Positions 11,296-24,336 of a stretch of 64,000 bases of DNA are shown one piece after another. The translations under genes were made by a program, and so were the position numbers. Under the pieces are notes generated by a model that saw only the letters and a program-made list of their open reading frames with translations, was not told the DNA's origin and searched no databases. The number at the start of each line of letters is the position of its first letter. The stretch's first letter is position 1. Where the stretch lies: NCBI GenBank assembly GCA_036852015.1, contig JAANDG010000010.1, positions 434,001-498,000 of the forward strand. The letters run 5' to 3'. This stretch comes from Pelodera strongyloides. Lineage: Eukaryota > Nematoda > Chromadorea > Rhabditida > Rhabditidae.

Positions 11296-12992
11296 CTTTA
11301 TTTTGTTGCCACAACCCAAATGTTTATTTTTCAAACAAAAAACTTACAAATGGTCATGCATAATAGCAACAACGGCCCTCGTATCATTTCTGAAATATTT
11401 TTATTTAAAAGGAGCTAAAAGGATAGTTCAAAATGTGTTTGAAGCATCTAGGCAATGGAGCCACTTTGCTCATTTTGATTAGTACAATAGGAAACACACC
11501 GATATTTTCCCAAAGATGGTGCTTTTGTTGAATGATATTCGTAATGAGGAAATTGTATATATGCAAATAATTAGCTACTATTTTGCATATTTTTCCGGGA
11601 TAGCGCAATAACAGAAACTCGAATGCGGACAGAGGGTCAGGCACATGGAGAACACCACATCGGGCTCTCTCTCTCTCTCTTTCCCTCTCTCTCTCTCTCT
11701 CTCTCTCTTTCTTAACTTCTTTCGCATAGAAAGAAAATTTGCGATAAAAATTGGTTAGGCTCTAAAAAGATCTACACATACACACGTTTCGCTTTGAGTC
11801 ATATTAGTTCCAAGTTTTATTGTGGCGAACAACATGATGATATTGCATGTCCGCTTATTAGCATGTCTCTCAGTATCTCTCTCCTCTTCTCTCTCTCTCT
11901 CTTTTTCTCTCTCTCTCTCTCTCTCTCTTATTGTCTTTCTCTGCTTCTGCGGTACTTGGCTAACAATAAGTTCTGATCCCATGTCGATCGGCTGACAAGT
12001 GTTCTCTAAATGACGGATGTTGTACCGTACATCGAGTGGTTGGATCGCGTAAAGGACTAACCAGCGGGAGGCTTGAACTGGGCGGAGCTTACATATACAT
12101 ATATGCCCGCAAACATGGACATTAAGAGGATTTAGGCTATCAAACCCGCATCTACATTGGTAGCTGCTTTTTCGGTAGTTATTCAATTAGACAATCTTTA
12201 CACGACGTCCGGCCAACTTGCTTTAGCATCCTCAGTTCCTGAACTAGTACAATATAGCACATGTCATGCTAGCTAAAATGCTAGTTTCATATGGTTTGCA
12301 TGAGGTACGAAATGGGTAATCCGTGCTTCTCTAGCACGTAATTACTCACAGTGCACTAATGGTGTACTACATGGTGCTGCGTACAGCTCCTAGCTAACAG
12401 TAAATATTGCATTTATTAGTGTTTCCTTAGCATGCGCAATCAAAGAAAAGTACAGCTCTAGTCCTTGCACTGAGGAGTATGTACTGTACTTCCCCAGTTC
12501 TTGCACTAAAGAAGATGTACTTCCTTAGTGCGTGCACTAAAAGAAAAGTACGTCCCTAGTACTTGTACTAATCCAGAGTAGTACAAATCTAGCACCTCGT
12601 ACAGTCGTGCTAAGCACATTTTTCCTTCGTCTATCTCGGTCTCAAGCCCTAGAGCACGGTGACCTTCAGCTGTTCCGATCGACTTTTTCCCATACTAAAT
12701 GACGACTAGGACTTTCCTTTATTTATACTAATTCTCACCTTTTATATTTCACTATATGTCTTAAAAATATATGTCTTACATCTATTATAGCCTTACAAAA
12801 CATTATTTCATCCTTACGTTTATAAATTAGATTTGACAGAAAACTTGTCGGCCGATACTCCGTCTACCTGCAGTTGTGATCTTAATGGATAATGTGTTGT
12901 GCTCCAATTTTCTTTTTTCTTTTTAATTATTAGAAGACTTTTTTATTAGTTTGTTGCAATATGTGTTATACTTTTAAATATATATTTTGCAG
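11296..12992. other. Spacer between divergent genes; CT tracts and degenerate tandem repeat
   Basis: Holds (CT)n tracts at 11667-11710 and 11868-11930 and, at about 12440-12620, four degenerate copies of a roughly 35 bp unit built on TAGTnCTTGCACTAA...AGTAC. It is the shared upstream region of the minus-strand gene and the EF-hand gene, so promoters should lie here. I cannot point to one. Confidence 0.5.
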
Positions 12993-12997
12993 GAATT

Positions 12998-15900
12998 ATG
13001 CGACTGTTAGCGGCATTATTATATGCCGCATTTGCAGCTTCAGGTGTGTTCATAAAATATTATGCATTTATTAGACTAGCTATTAGATAATTGCAATCAG
13101 ATATTTCTAGTAAAACCTATAATTCTAACAAAATTGTAAACTCGATTTTGAAAGAACGCTTGCTTTACATTTGGGTTAACCGTTTAGCCTTGACCTGCAA
13201 TCGTATGTTGTATGTCCATGTGTCATAGAGAAACTGGCTTATTGATGTTATATTTTGGCAACAATATGCAACTATTTCACATTATTAGCTAGCTACGCTC
13301 GAAATTTCAACATAAGCATCTTTTACACCGGGTTTTAGTGAACTTCAATAAACAAAAAAAGATACGCAGCAGTCAAAACATAAATTTCTTTTGCACATAA
13401 ATTTCTAAGAATTTTGTTTTGTCAATAACTTTCTCTATTTTGAGTTTGCAATGCAGTTTTAAATTCAATAGTTTAAGGCGAAATACCGCCCGGTTTTTGA
13501 AACGCATAGTTGGCAACTGAATTCTTACGCATTTATGCTAAGCTGCTCGAATTTAGCTCGCTTTTTTATTATATGTTCACTTGCATAGCTGCGTAAGTAT
13601 GCTGGTCTACTCGATGTGTTCCAAAAATCGAAGAAAGACTGTTATTTTTCCTGTAATGAGGCTTTGAATCTGGTTTGTCCAAGTTAGATGAAAGAAAGTA
13701 ATGAGCATTGTTATTTAACGCTTATGTATCCTAAGCATATCTGTCTGGCATATCAGCTCTGATCACTGTCTGATCATTTGTTAATCAAAGGCATTGCAAG
13801 CTCGTTCTGGCTTGCAATTAGCTAACCATATGATGATTACTCAGTCTCGGGCCTCGGCACAGATACTGCCAGTTGACAACTAACTGGTTTCCATAGGATA
13901 TGGATATGACGATCTCATAAGTCGATCTTTGCTTGGGGGCTTTATTTAAAGGGACAGGCCCACCGATATTAACCTATATTTATTATTTGTTCATAATTCA
14001 TAAAAAGGATATTTATTATAATATATGCATACCAAATATTATTCGGTTTTACCATGGGGAAGTTTTTCCCGTGAGCTTTCCTTACAGAAGGTACCGTAGA
14101 CAGGCCTTGGGTAAAAGAAAATTAAAACATTTTTAAGGAAGTTAAAACTTGCTATAGTACCGTAGTTGTTTGATTATATTAGTCCTGCGACGAAAGACGA
14201 GAGAGTATGCTGAATAAAGAGGCACCAGCCTAAAGACACATATGCACATGAGAGTGCAGACAACGAGGCAAACCAAGACGAACAAAAATGCAACACCTTT
14301 AAACAAAGATGAGACTACGGTCCCTTCCGTAAGGAAAGCTCACCGGAAAAACTTCCCCATGGTAAAACTGAATAATATTTAGTATGTATATATTATAATA
14401 AAGACCCTTTTTATGAATTATGGACAAATAATAAATATTGGTTTATATCGGTGGGCCTGACCCTTTAAACATAAAAAAACGTACACTAAAATCAAGGCAG
14501 CGTGGGGAAAAAAAGATTCTGGTACTGACAGTATAATTTTTTAAATGTTTATTATGGACAATATGGCTTAGGCATGCGAGGTAAGCACATAACCGATTTG
14601 GTTTCCGTATTCTATGCATTACACTTCGCCGCGGCATCCATGTAAAGAATAATATTAATAGATCTTAATTTAAAAAAGAGCTTGCTCTTCTATTTAAGGG
14701 TGGTGCCATCTATACAGTGTTCTAATAAGACTACGACTAGTTCCGCAAAGGTCCTGGGCATAGACAACGAGTATCAGATGACAGAGTGGACGTCTTCATT
14801 CTAGATTCTAGGCCCAGGAGGAAGCGCCTACGTCTCCTTCATTCCATCATTCAATTAATAGATACAATGACTTTTAGTACATTGCGTTGAAGAACGATAT
14901 GATCTCAACCACGATGGTCGTGTGGAGCTTGGCGAGGTTGAAGCGGTCGCCTTTTCCGATCATGCACTGCCAAAGGCCCTGATAAAGGAGGTACGAATTG
15001 TTTTACCACTGTTATTCGCCAATGAAAAACCGCGCTGTGTGCAGCAGCGGTGGCACCGCTAGGCGCGCGCTCTCTATTCTCCATCGATACGTTTTAGCCG
15101 GATTGTTTTGGATATTATAATAATAATAATTTATTACGCACAAAGACAATCAAGGAAAGCAATGTAACGTGCAGTTTGTTTATGAGATACACAAAATAAC
15201 TCAATAATTAGCTATCTGCTTAGGTAGATTGGCTATGTGTCTGAATCCTAATTGCATTGCAGTTTAATTGTTTTAACAAGTTATGTTCCCACGGCGCGAT
15301 TCCGGAATTGTAAAATTCAGATTTTCGCCAGTGCCGATGTTGATCAGGATAACTATCTCCTTGGTGGCGAGCTTGATAAAGTCCACCAAGTGATTCAGGA
15401 ATACGGTATCAGCGATGCGGTTCAATGGCTGAAGGTTTTCATTTCTCAAGTTCCTTTTTTCATTTCTGGTATAAATATTTGTTAAACTCTTGAACAGTTC
15501 TAAAGTAAAACTGCCACTTCTGATTGCTAGCTCATGCCGGAGTGCACGAATGGTAAATGGCGCACCTACGGCGGTCTCAGGGCGCATCTGGAGCGCACCT
15601 ACGGCGGTAAACCTATGCTGAAAATTTACCGTATCCTGGAACTACACGAGAATATTTTTTTATTTTTTAATGTTATATATGCAGGTTTCGTGCAGAAATA
15701 CAGTAGCATTGACAGAGCCACAGACTATTTATGGGATACCTGCAAACCCATTATAATAGATACAATTGACTTTTACCTTTAGATGCACGACCTCTCCGGT
15801 GATGGTTTCATAGAACCCGCTGAGTTCATTCTCCCATCTTTTATGGCATTTTCTTTGCCGAAAACGGAATATCAACACATTTTTGACACAGCCGACGGTG

Positions 15901-18900
15901 ACAGGTAAGAAATCAAGTTTTGACATACATGTAATTTGACATACTTATAGTTTTAATTATAGAAATGCCAGAATAATGAAAAATCCGATTTCTAAGGCAG
16001 AGGTAGGCGTAGTATAAGAAGTAGAATATGAAAAGCAGGCAACGAAGGGAAAGCAGCTGTAATATTGCTAAACTCGCACACTTGTCGCGGGGGAAGAATG
16101 TATATTTTCATAATTCTTTCAAGTGACGAAAAGCTGAATCCCAAGGAATTATCTCACGCACGGAGTTTGCTACGCAACAGAATGTTACAGTTGGCTGACG
16201 AGGAGCTGCGGGTACACTTACACTTCTTTATTTATTTAACAAGAAATCTTGCCTGCATTTCAGCATAATTCCAAATCTAAATCTAAGCCCACACATAAAC
16301 TCTAGTTTAAACTACTGTATGCTTTAGCACTACGATTCTGATGGTAATCACCGACTTTCACCCGATGAAGCTCTTATTATGGCTGATGTTACTTACGACG
16401 TCGGCACGAGGGAAGCTGAAAATGTTCGTTTGAGTTCAAAATGAAAAGATCACGCCAGTTTTGTTTTTGGTTTTCCTTCTTTTTGTGATAATTGTACAGT
16501 TTTGAACTACTAGTTATGATTCGGAAATAACCAACGAATAAGAATGTATATTTTTTTTCTCGTTTTCCTTTGAACTAAAAAAATGTTGACACGTTTCTTT
16601 AGGCAATCAAAGCGTCCGACGCAGACCACGACGAAGCGATCAACGGTGCGGAAATGTTCACATTCTTAGAACTTCTTCGACGAGAAGCCATCAAAGCAGC
16701 GGATGATAAACTCAAGGTCTGACAGATAACGATTATAGCTAGAGATCGTGCACGCATTGTTTAGTTATTAAGCGTCGTTAGAAAAAACTGTCAGCACTGC
16801 ACCTCACAAGAGTTCACGTTCTGACGCGCGCCGTTCTTGCGTAACAGTACAGCCTAATTATTTAACGTCGCAAATGCCCTACCGCATGTAAGCTATTATC
16901 AAATTCAACTTTCGGCTAAACTCGAAACTTTTTCAGATAATTGATGAGAACGCAAACGGAATGGTCACATATGGTGAGGTTAAGAAGTTTTTTGGAAGCA
17001 AAGTGGAGGGCCGCACTTTTAAAGGAATGTTCAAGGATTTTGACATGAACAAGGTTAGCCTTTTTTTCTTCTTTTTTTTTTTTTTTTCACTTTTTTTTTT
17101 TTTTTTTTTTTTTTTTCTCTCACATTCTTTCTCTGTCTCTCTGTGTCACCCTCGCCTTATGTATCTTTCCGGTATATTTGCCATCCTCTCTACCTACTAC
17201 CTACCGTACGCTTTATTCTACAGTATGCGTATGGTGCCCTTTAAAGAAAAATAACTCATTCAGAATCTAGCCATTGAAGCTCCCGAGTACGTGTCACTTC
17301 AAGTGGCGGTAGCGAAGCAGAATAAGGAAAAGGTTTGTATGGTAATTACGAGTCGGAGGTTCTCTATCGAAAGCATGCTAAGGAAAAACATTGAGTGCAT
17401 TGCATTGAAACTGTCGGAGTTGTTAGAACCCCGAAACTCTATTCGTACAGGCGGCTATTATTTCAAAATTTATCCACGTAGCCTCCATATTTTTCTTGCT
17501 AACACCGCAAAAGTTTTATCTATGCGTTTCACAATCAGTATTTCTTCCCTAAATATAACCTAGAAACGCTGTTCCTTCTTTCCAATTAGGAAATTGATTT
17601 CTATTCTGAGTTTCTAAAATGTTTCGAAAACAAAAAGAAACTTCGCACCACGCAGAGGCGTGCCGTGCCATCTGGCCTATCCCTAGAGGGGTGTGTCGCT
17701 TGCGGACCTTGTTACTGCGCGGGTTGACAGAGTTTCATCAGTAATGCATTCAGATACCCGTTCCAACGACAACAGTTCCTCATGTGATCAAGATCCACCC
17801 GAAAATGGCCAACGATATCGTTGGAAAGCCTCGAGCGAGGAGATACGCAGAAGGTTTATTTTTTGTCTTGTTTTGGTGTAGGGCTTGAAAACTAAGGCAC
17901 TCATAGTTCTCTTGTTCTCGCCCATAATTTAACTCGTACTCTCTCACTCTCTCTTCTAACTATATTTTAACAATGTATAAAATATAGAATCTTCGAGCTT
18001 TGAACTATGCATATGCATTTTAATATTTCGACTTCAGCATCAGGCTCCGCCGAACAGGTCGCAACCAGATCTACGCAAGACACTTTATTCTCGGAAGATG
18101 CAGACGACGAACAGTTTCCCCTATCAGATAAGTATGTTTTTCAGCAGAGGCCGGTTCCAATAAAATTCACCGCTGGGAACGGTTACAGGCGTCTCCTGTG
18201 TAGCGAGGTCTCTAGGCTTTCTCTCGCAGCTTGTCAAAAGCAGAGAAGACTAGAGAGCGTGCTAAACAGAAGACGCCTGTAACCTACCCCAGAGGTAAAT
18301 TGTAGGAACTGGCATCTGGAATCCACGTTCAAGTCACCTCTTTCTTTCTCTTACCTTCATTTTGCTTTCATTTTGGTGCGAGATGGATTTTTGTGGATTC
18401 GACACAACAATTTCGACAAGAAAATCTGTATCTGAAACCCATGAAACATCGATCAACTGCCAAAACCCTACAATACAGTATATCGTCAGAATGAGAACCT
18501 ACTAATAAGCAACTAAAGTTTCTCCGCTTTACAATAATTTCCTTTACACTGATATTTATTTACTTATGCGATGAAACATTCACATTTTCAGATCTGACCA
18601 AGACCCATATGCAGAATTTTCCTATATTCGTGCAGTGAACGACGGTGTAGGACCCAATACGATTCCGGAAAAAGAAGACAAGTAAGCGAATTTTTTCGTT
18701 AATTAAAAACGGTTTTAACTCTTAGTTATGACCTACAATGGGAGGTTCTACGCCGCAAGTTTCTCCCATAGATGCAGATGGCCTAGGCGAATTAAATTGC
18801 TAAACAGACTGCATAAAGCATAAAGCGCAGAATTCGAGAAGTTACTTGCCAAAGGTTAGAGTATACAGTATACAGTGCGCGTTATAGGTATCCGGGCACC

Positions 18901-21900
18901 CCCAAATTTAGCCCTAATTTGCGAAAAAGGCACTTTTCGAGAAAACCAGGGCATCAGGGCATCAAGGCCGCATCCCTTTTTAGGGTTTCTATTCTGAAGG
19001 AGTGGTACAGTTAAAAAAGAGTGATTATCTTATAGGATGGAAATCATAAAAGACGATCTGCTTGCAAAAACCAGAAAATCGAGAAAACCATCAAGAAAAA
19101 CTGTTCCAGAGAGTGAAGAGGTACTTGGCTTTATAATCTGTTCCATCCAATGGGAAGCATTTGCAATGTAGGAGCCTCGTTGACTTGTCAGTTGAGCTGC
19201 CCGACCATAACATGAAACTTTTGTCCGGTGTACAAAAAATGGTCGGTCTATGAATAGCGGCCAACCTATTTTGTGCGCAGTGTAGGCGGCGCACCGGCAA
19301 AGTTGTTTCCTCTGTGAATGTGTGTGTATGCGTTGTGCATAGTTAGGAGTTAGGACGTGTAAACGAAAAGTCCATGTTTCAACTTCAACTTAAGTTTTGT
19401 TCGGCAAAGTATTTGATAATGAGACAACGAAACTAAAAAAACTTAGGAGGTGACCATAACAAACTTGGACGACGAGCAAATGCGCACAATCGCTGTTGAA
19501 GACGATGCAGAAGAAAATGCAAAAACTCAAACAGACGACGATGTGATAGCCACTGTGCCTAAGGATATTTCGCCAAACTCTGAAGAGATTACGGTAAGTT
19601 TTCGGGAATTTATGCTACAAAATACAAGGCAAGGCTTCTCTTAAATCTTAAAAAAGTACGGAAACTGCAAACAAAAATAAAATTTTATTGTTAGTGTAAT
19701 TAAAGAGAAAATAAAAGGAATATTGAAGAATGGAAAACAGCGTAAAGAAGAGTCATTTAATATATCAATATATTAAATGTAGAGAAAGTGATCGTGTTTT
19801 TATAAGATAAAGCGAAATACCGGTCGGTTTTTGAAACATCGAGTAGACCAGCATTCTTATGCAGCTAATGCAAGTGAACATAAATTAGAATAAAAAAATC
19901 GAGCAAAATTCGAGCAACTTAGCAAAAATTCCTAAGAATTGAGTTGTCCACGATGCGTTTCAAAATGCGGCCGGTATTTCGCTTTAGGAAGCGTGACCAA
20001 GAGAAAAACAAAGAGATGGGATCATTTATTTACAGGACAAGAAGGAGGAATTGAAAGAAGTAGTCTCGAAGAATAAAGAAGTTTTTGATGATTATCGCGA
20101 GCTGCCAATGGACGAAGACGAGAATTCTGAAAAGCAGTCCGTTACGTCGACAGAAATAGCAGAAGAAACTACGACGACGGAAACCATGACGACGGAAACT
20201 ACGTCAGCAAGTACGACCAGCGTTAGGGTAGGGAATTTCCTAATATATATAAAACTTATTGGGATTGGGATTAACGTATAGCTACTTAGCAGCAAGATTC
20301 CAAGAATTACTTGTATTATGGAACTTGACCTATTTTTGCATTACAGAAAAACCATGGTTCCTACGACATGTCAAACAATTCAGCAAATTAATGTGCATCG
20401 GTCTGCATACCTTGATGTTAGTGTAAATTTGTCAATTATGAAACCTATACAAGATGCATCCATACTAATAAGTTGTAATTTCAGCCTACAACCAGACGTA
20501 AGTACTACACGGAAAATGCAGGAGTGTTCACGGTTGTTTTTGACAAGAATATGTTTACGGAAGCCACTACTGTGACCGTAATGACCGAAGCTACAACGCC
20601 AACGACGACTGAGAACGTTAGGTAACTGAACAACATTATCATATAAATCAAATTTACAGGTTATGTCACAATGCAGTCTTCCTCTCTCTCTCCCTCTGTC
20701 TCTCGCTCTCTCTCTCTTTGTCTCTCTCGCGCTCTCCCAATCTCTCTCTCACATACAAGCTTCCTCACAGGGAATATTTTTGATTTAAGTTACAGTGTTT
20801 TCAGGGAAGATTCGGCCGACAAAGGTGTCTACGTATATTTCGGGAAGAAAGCGGCCACTCAAAAATCTTCAGAGAAGAAATGGTACTTTTATACACAGTT
20901 ATAGTAATTGGGATGGAAAGCGGAAAAAGAGGGGGTTGATGAAACCCCCAGATTATGCTTGCGCTATCGAGCTAACAAATGAATTTTTTTTGTTCAACGA
21001 GTTCATATTGACAATTGTGATATAGAAAAATCGCCAAGGAAATCAGGAAGAGATTATTTCAAGTCGGATTATAAAGTGCGATTAATAGTTGTTTTATGTA
21101 AAATAATATTATGTTTATTTAGGACAGAATCAGACGAGTTTTCGGCGAAAGCATTACGGGGTAAGCCGTCTTTTTTTTTATATGTATTATCGATTTGCAA
21201 GCACACGTTTTTCATATCAATGTAAATCGCACTTCGGATTATGTATATTTTGCTGAACCGTGCTCTGAATTTTCAAACTTATGGTTTTCGCCATTTTCTA
21301 GTAATTCGTTATTTTCTAGCAATTTTCTAGCAAAGGCAACGGAACGAGGCTGATTTACTAGCAAATGAATTGAGGTGACTTCTCAAATAACCACTGTGAA
21401 ACGTATTTTTACAGTTAAAATTGAATAAATTAATAATACTTTAGAAGACAGTGAAGACTTGGAAATTGACCACATTTTCGAGGATTTTGGACGAATGGTT
21501 GGAATTTGGAATTATGACTCGTTTACATCATTAGGCTTTCGCAAAATTACAATTCGCAATTGTAATTTTGCAAAAATAGGCTTACACTTGGTTTTTATAG
21601 TTTGTAGTCTTTAATTTGCGCTCAACAAATCTAAGAGGGCTAATGAGAAAGAGTAGGCGTATACAAAAAAAGAAACCTCAATAGGCCATATTCACCCCTC
21701 AATTCCCCACAGGGAATTCCCCGTCCTTTTCTCTGCATGTCTCTCATTAGAGGGCTATTTTCTGTCCCCAGGGAATGTTTTCCCGAGAAGAAAATCGGAG
21801 TGGTGAATATGGTCTCAGGACCAAGACGTTACCTTATAAAAGGTCTTGAAGTTCAAGTGAAGATTTGGTAGAACAACTCTAGTGCTCTGGGTGGAAGGTT

Positions 21901-22204
21901 GAATAGAATTTTACTTTTTTTTTCGCCGTTCACACATTTTTTTCAATTCTGCCGTGCTCCTCCTAAGTAAAAAAATATCTTACAACAGAAGAGCGTGCTG
22001 CTTTAGTGTGTTCAAAGACTTGTTCCAGTCTTTAGTCTTAGCCTTAGGCTTAGGCTTAGGCAGAGTAGGCGACGAGTTTCAAATGACCTTACCTTTCAGA
22101 AAAGATCTCCAGAGGTCGAAACGGCACCTCCACCGGTAGAGGCCCCAGCGAAGGAACGCAGTCTTATGGAACTGACCGATATTACCGAGCGTTTACTTCG
22201 GTAG
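12998..22204 (+). CDS. Secreted eight-EF-hand protein with acidic Thr-rich tail
   Basis: Predicted Ca2+-binding protein of the secretory route or extracellular space. Exons: 12998-13043, 14878-14990, 15321-15434, 15783-15904, 16124-16211, 16328-16423, 16603-16716, 16937-17053, 17264-17332, 17590-17690, 17731-17819 (or 17853), 18038-18131, 18592-18681, 19036-19120, 19447-19593, 20036-20227, 20485-20621, 20805-20882, 21123-21160, 21445-21497, 22100-22204. Lengths sum to 696 codons in one frame. Residues 1-15 form a signal peptide (MRLLAALLYAAFAAS). Canonical 12-residue loops start at residues 24, 59, 94, 129, 164, 199, 234 and 267, each Asp at position 1 and Glu at 12 (for example DLNHDGRVELGE). 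From about residue 300 the chain is acidic and Thr/Ser-rich (EETTTTETMTTETTS) and ends ERLLR without HDEL, so it is not a typical ER-retained CREC protein. One splice choice (exon 11) is uncertain. Confidence 0.87.
13472..13632. mobile_element. TA-flanked MITE, copy d, 3' truncated
   Basis: Left terminal repeat AAGGCGAAATACCGCCCGG and the interior are present. The right repeat breaks off after CCAAAAATCG. In intron 1 of the EF-hand gene. Confidence 0.8.
13949..14465. mobile_element. Fold-back element with about 150 bp inverted arms, TA-flanked
   Basis: Arms 13949-14099 and 14315-14465 are long inverted copies beginning AAGGGACAGGCCCACCGAT and ending with its complement, each bordered by TA. 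The 215 bp centre shows no transposase. It inserted in intron 1 of the EF-hand gene. Open frames across it are by-products. Confidence 0.85.
17061..17118. repeat. Poly-T tract in intron
   Basis: Near-continuous T run directly after the donor of EF-hand exon 16937-17053. Confidence 0.9.
19808..19986. mobile_element. TA-flanked MITE, copy e
   Basis: Full copy: TA, AAGCGAAATACCGGTCGG, interior, GGTATTTCGCTT, TA. It lies in the EF-hand intron, ending 50 bp before exon 20036-20227. Confidence 0.9.
20686..20752. repeat. CT-rich microsatellite
   Basis: Interrupted (CT)n run in the intron upstream of EF-hand exon 20805-20882. Confidence 0.85.
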
Positions 22205-24192
22205 GAAGTTTATGAGGTTACATTTACAGTACACCAAACGTAACTTTAACAAGAAACCAGTAAAATGTGGCTCATCTCAATGTTTTTTATTTTCTTTGTG
22301 TAGGTTTTACTTTTACACATTGATAATATTGGTTAAGATGTTACATAGTCAGCACTTAGCACCACAAAAATGAAATTATGAAAACATAAAAAAAAAGCAA
22401 AGTTAGGCAAGCTGATGTTGAATACATCTAATTTAAATAAATGTTCAGCGAAAACGGTGGTCATGGTGGTGGTATACGTAAACCGCTTGTTGATACGTTG
22501 GTGGGTTTTGCGTGAGGTGAAGAGTGAAAAAATAACCCTGATTACATAACATTTACATAACATTTATTACAACAACAAAGTATCGCGCAAGTTTTGACAA
22601 TATAAGGCCACTAACAACGAATAAATGGATAACAATACAAAAAACAGACCGAAATGCACTACAAAAACTAAAATAAGTGACATTTGTTTCAACAAATTTA
22701 CAGGAAATTGATAGATCTAACATCTAACAATCTAACAATTGATATAATATATATATTAATATATAGTATATGTTAGATATAGATAATACGAAGACTGACA
22801 ATAAGCCTATGCCTAATTTGTCGGTTCGTTAGAAATTTCGTTGAGACTAAAAAAAGCTACTAACACTTACATGTATTTGCATGCAAATAATTTATGCCAC
22901 CCATTGGGCCATTGTGTAGTGCTCCAGCGTCCAACATTGCAACTTTGTGGCGTGCAAGCGGCGTGTAGAACTCATCTAATTGTAAGCTTTTTCTTCAGGC
23001 CAGAACCATAACAGTTTGCCAATCATACCTTTGGATTACTTTTATTTTTCATGATGAACTATTGTTTCAGGTAGACGAGCCTTGGTGAAGATAATTATTG
23101 ATAATTTTCAAAGTTGTTCGACATATATATTTGCAGCAGAAAATGTACTGTAATCTTATTATGTAATACATATTATCATAAAGAGTTTGCAACCATAGTC
23201 TCTAGTTTTGTCTCTAATTGATACATACCGCAGTATATGTATAATAATATGTGTTTAGTTTCTAACTTCAATAACGGGTATTCTCATACTGTGCATTGAC
23301 TTTGTTGCTTCGACTATATCTACGGAATACTTTTTTCACTTCATATGCATTTTTCGAAAGTTTGTATGTTTAATGTGACCTACTGTTTGAGCTTTTTCTT
23401 TGCGTCTTTGCTCAGTGTTTAGTATAAAGGCTTATTACAAGTTATATTGTTTCCGATCCAACAACCGTGTAACACAAGAAACATACTGACAATTCGTACA
23501 GCAAACGTATACGGTGTCGAAGTCTAAGAAATACACACAACCACATACATATGATATCGTATAGAGAAACAATGAGTCACATACAACAGTACAGTATTGT
23601 TGTTAGGCGGTAGGATGAGAGAAACTAATAACGTTAAACGCAGTGATCAGCTGATTTTTTTCCATGTCTGCTAGTAATTGGGCAAACCTCCAATTCAACT
23701 TACACATAAGGCTTCACCTATTTTTTTGTATTACCAAATCTTCTGTACGAAAACTCTGTTTTCGGTCGTCCGCTTGGTGTCAATAGCCTAACAGTCAAAC
23801 GCAAACACAGCCCTCATTATGCTAAACGATAGGCGAAACTTGTATCGGAAACAAATAAGGAGCAAAGCATTTTTGCTGTTATTGTGTAGCACAACTTTGA
23901 CAAAGTAAATAAAGAGTGGACTTGTTTTGATCTTCAAAATGAGGAAAAAATCAAACGGCGAAAAGGGAGGAGAAAAATATTTGTTTGGTTGAAGTTGTAC
24001 AAGTTGAGTGATATGAATCCGAGTAATATAAAGGCGTCTACGGATTCATACACACAACAACCTACTATAGAACAGCCAGTACTACCTCTACCTAAATACT
24101 ATATTTACACATCGCTTTTTTATCTAGATCTTCATTTTCCGTGCTTTTCCTCCTTTATAGTATCTTCACTTCTCTAGCGCTCTCTCTCTCGC

Positions 24193-24239
<47 letters not shown>

Positions 24240-24320
24240 ACAGAATTTACCATTTGAATTTGTAATCTACTCTTGGAAATATTGGATAATGATAACTGAT
24301 AAGAAACTGTCTATTTTCAG
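22205..24320. other. Spacer after EF-hand gene
   Basis: AT-rich, including the probable 3' UTR. It holds a short AT palindrome near 22740-22790 and a (CT)n tract at 24181-24240. No convincing exon was found. Confidence 0.5.
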
Positions 24321-24336
24321 GACTAAATTCTCGAGA

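Noticed and set aside
20347..20392. Possible EF-hand-gene exon KNHGSYDMSNNSAN
   Set aside because: It hits a stop without a usable donor, and exons 20036-20227 and 20485-20621 join in phase without it.
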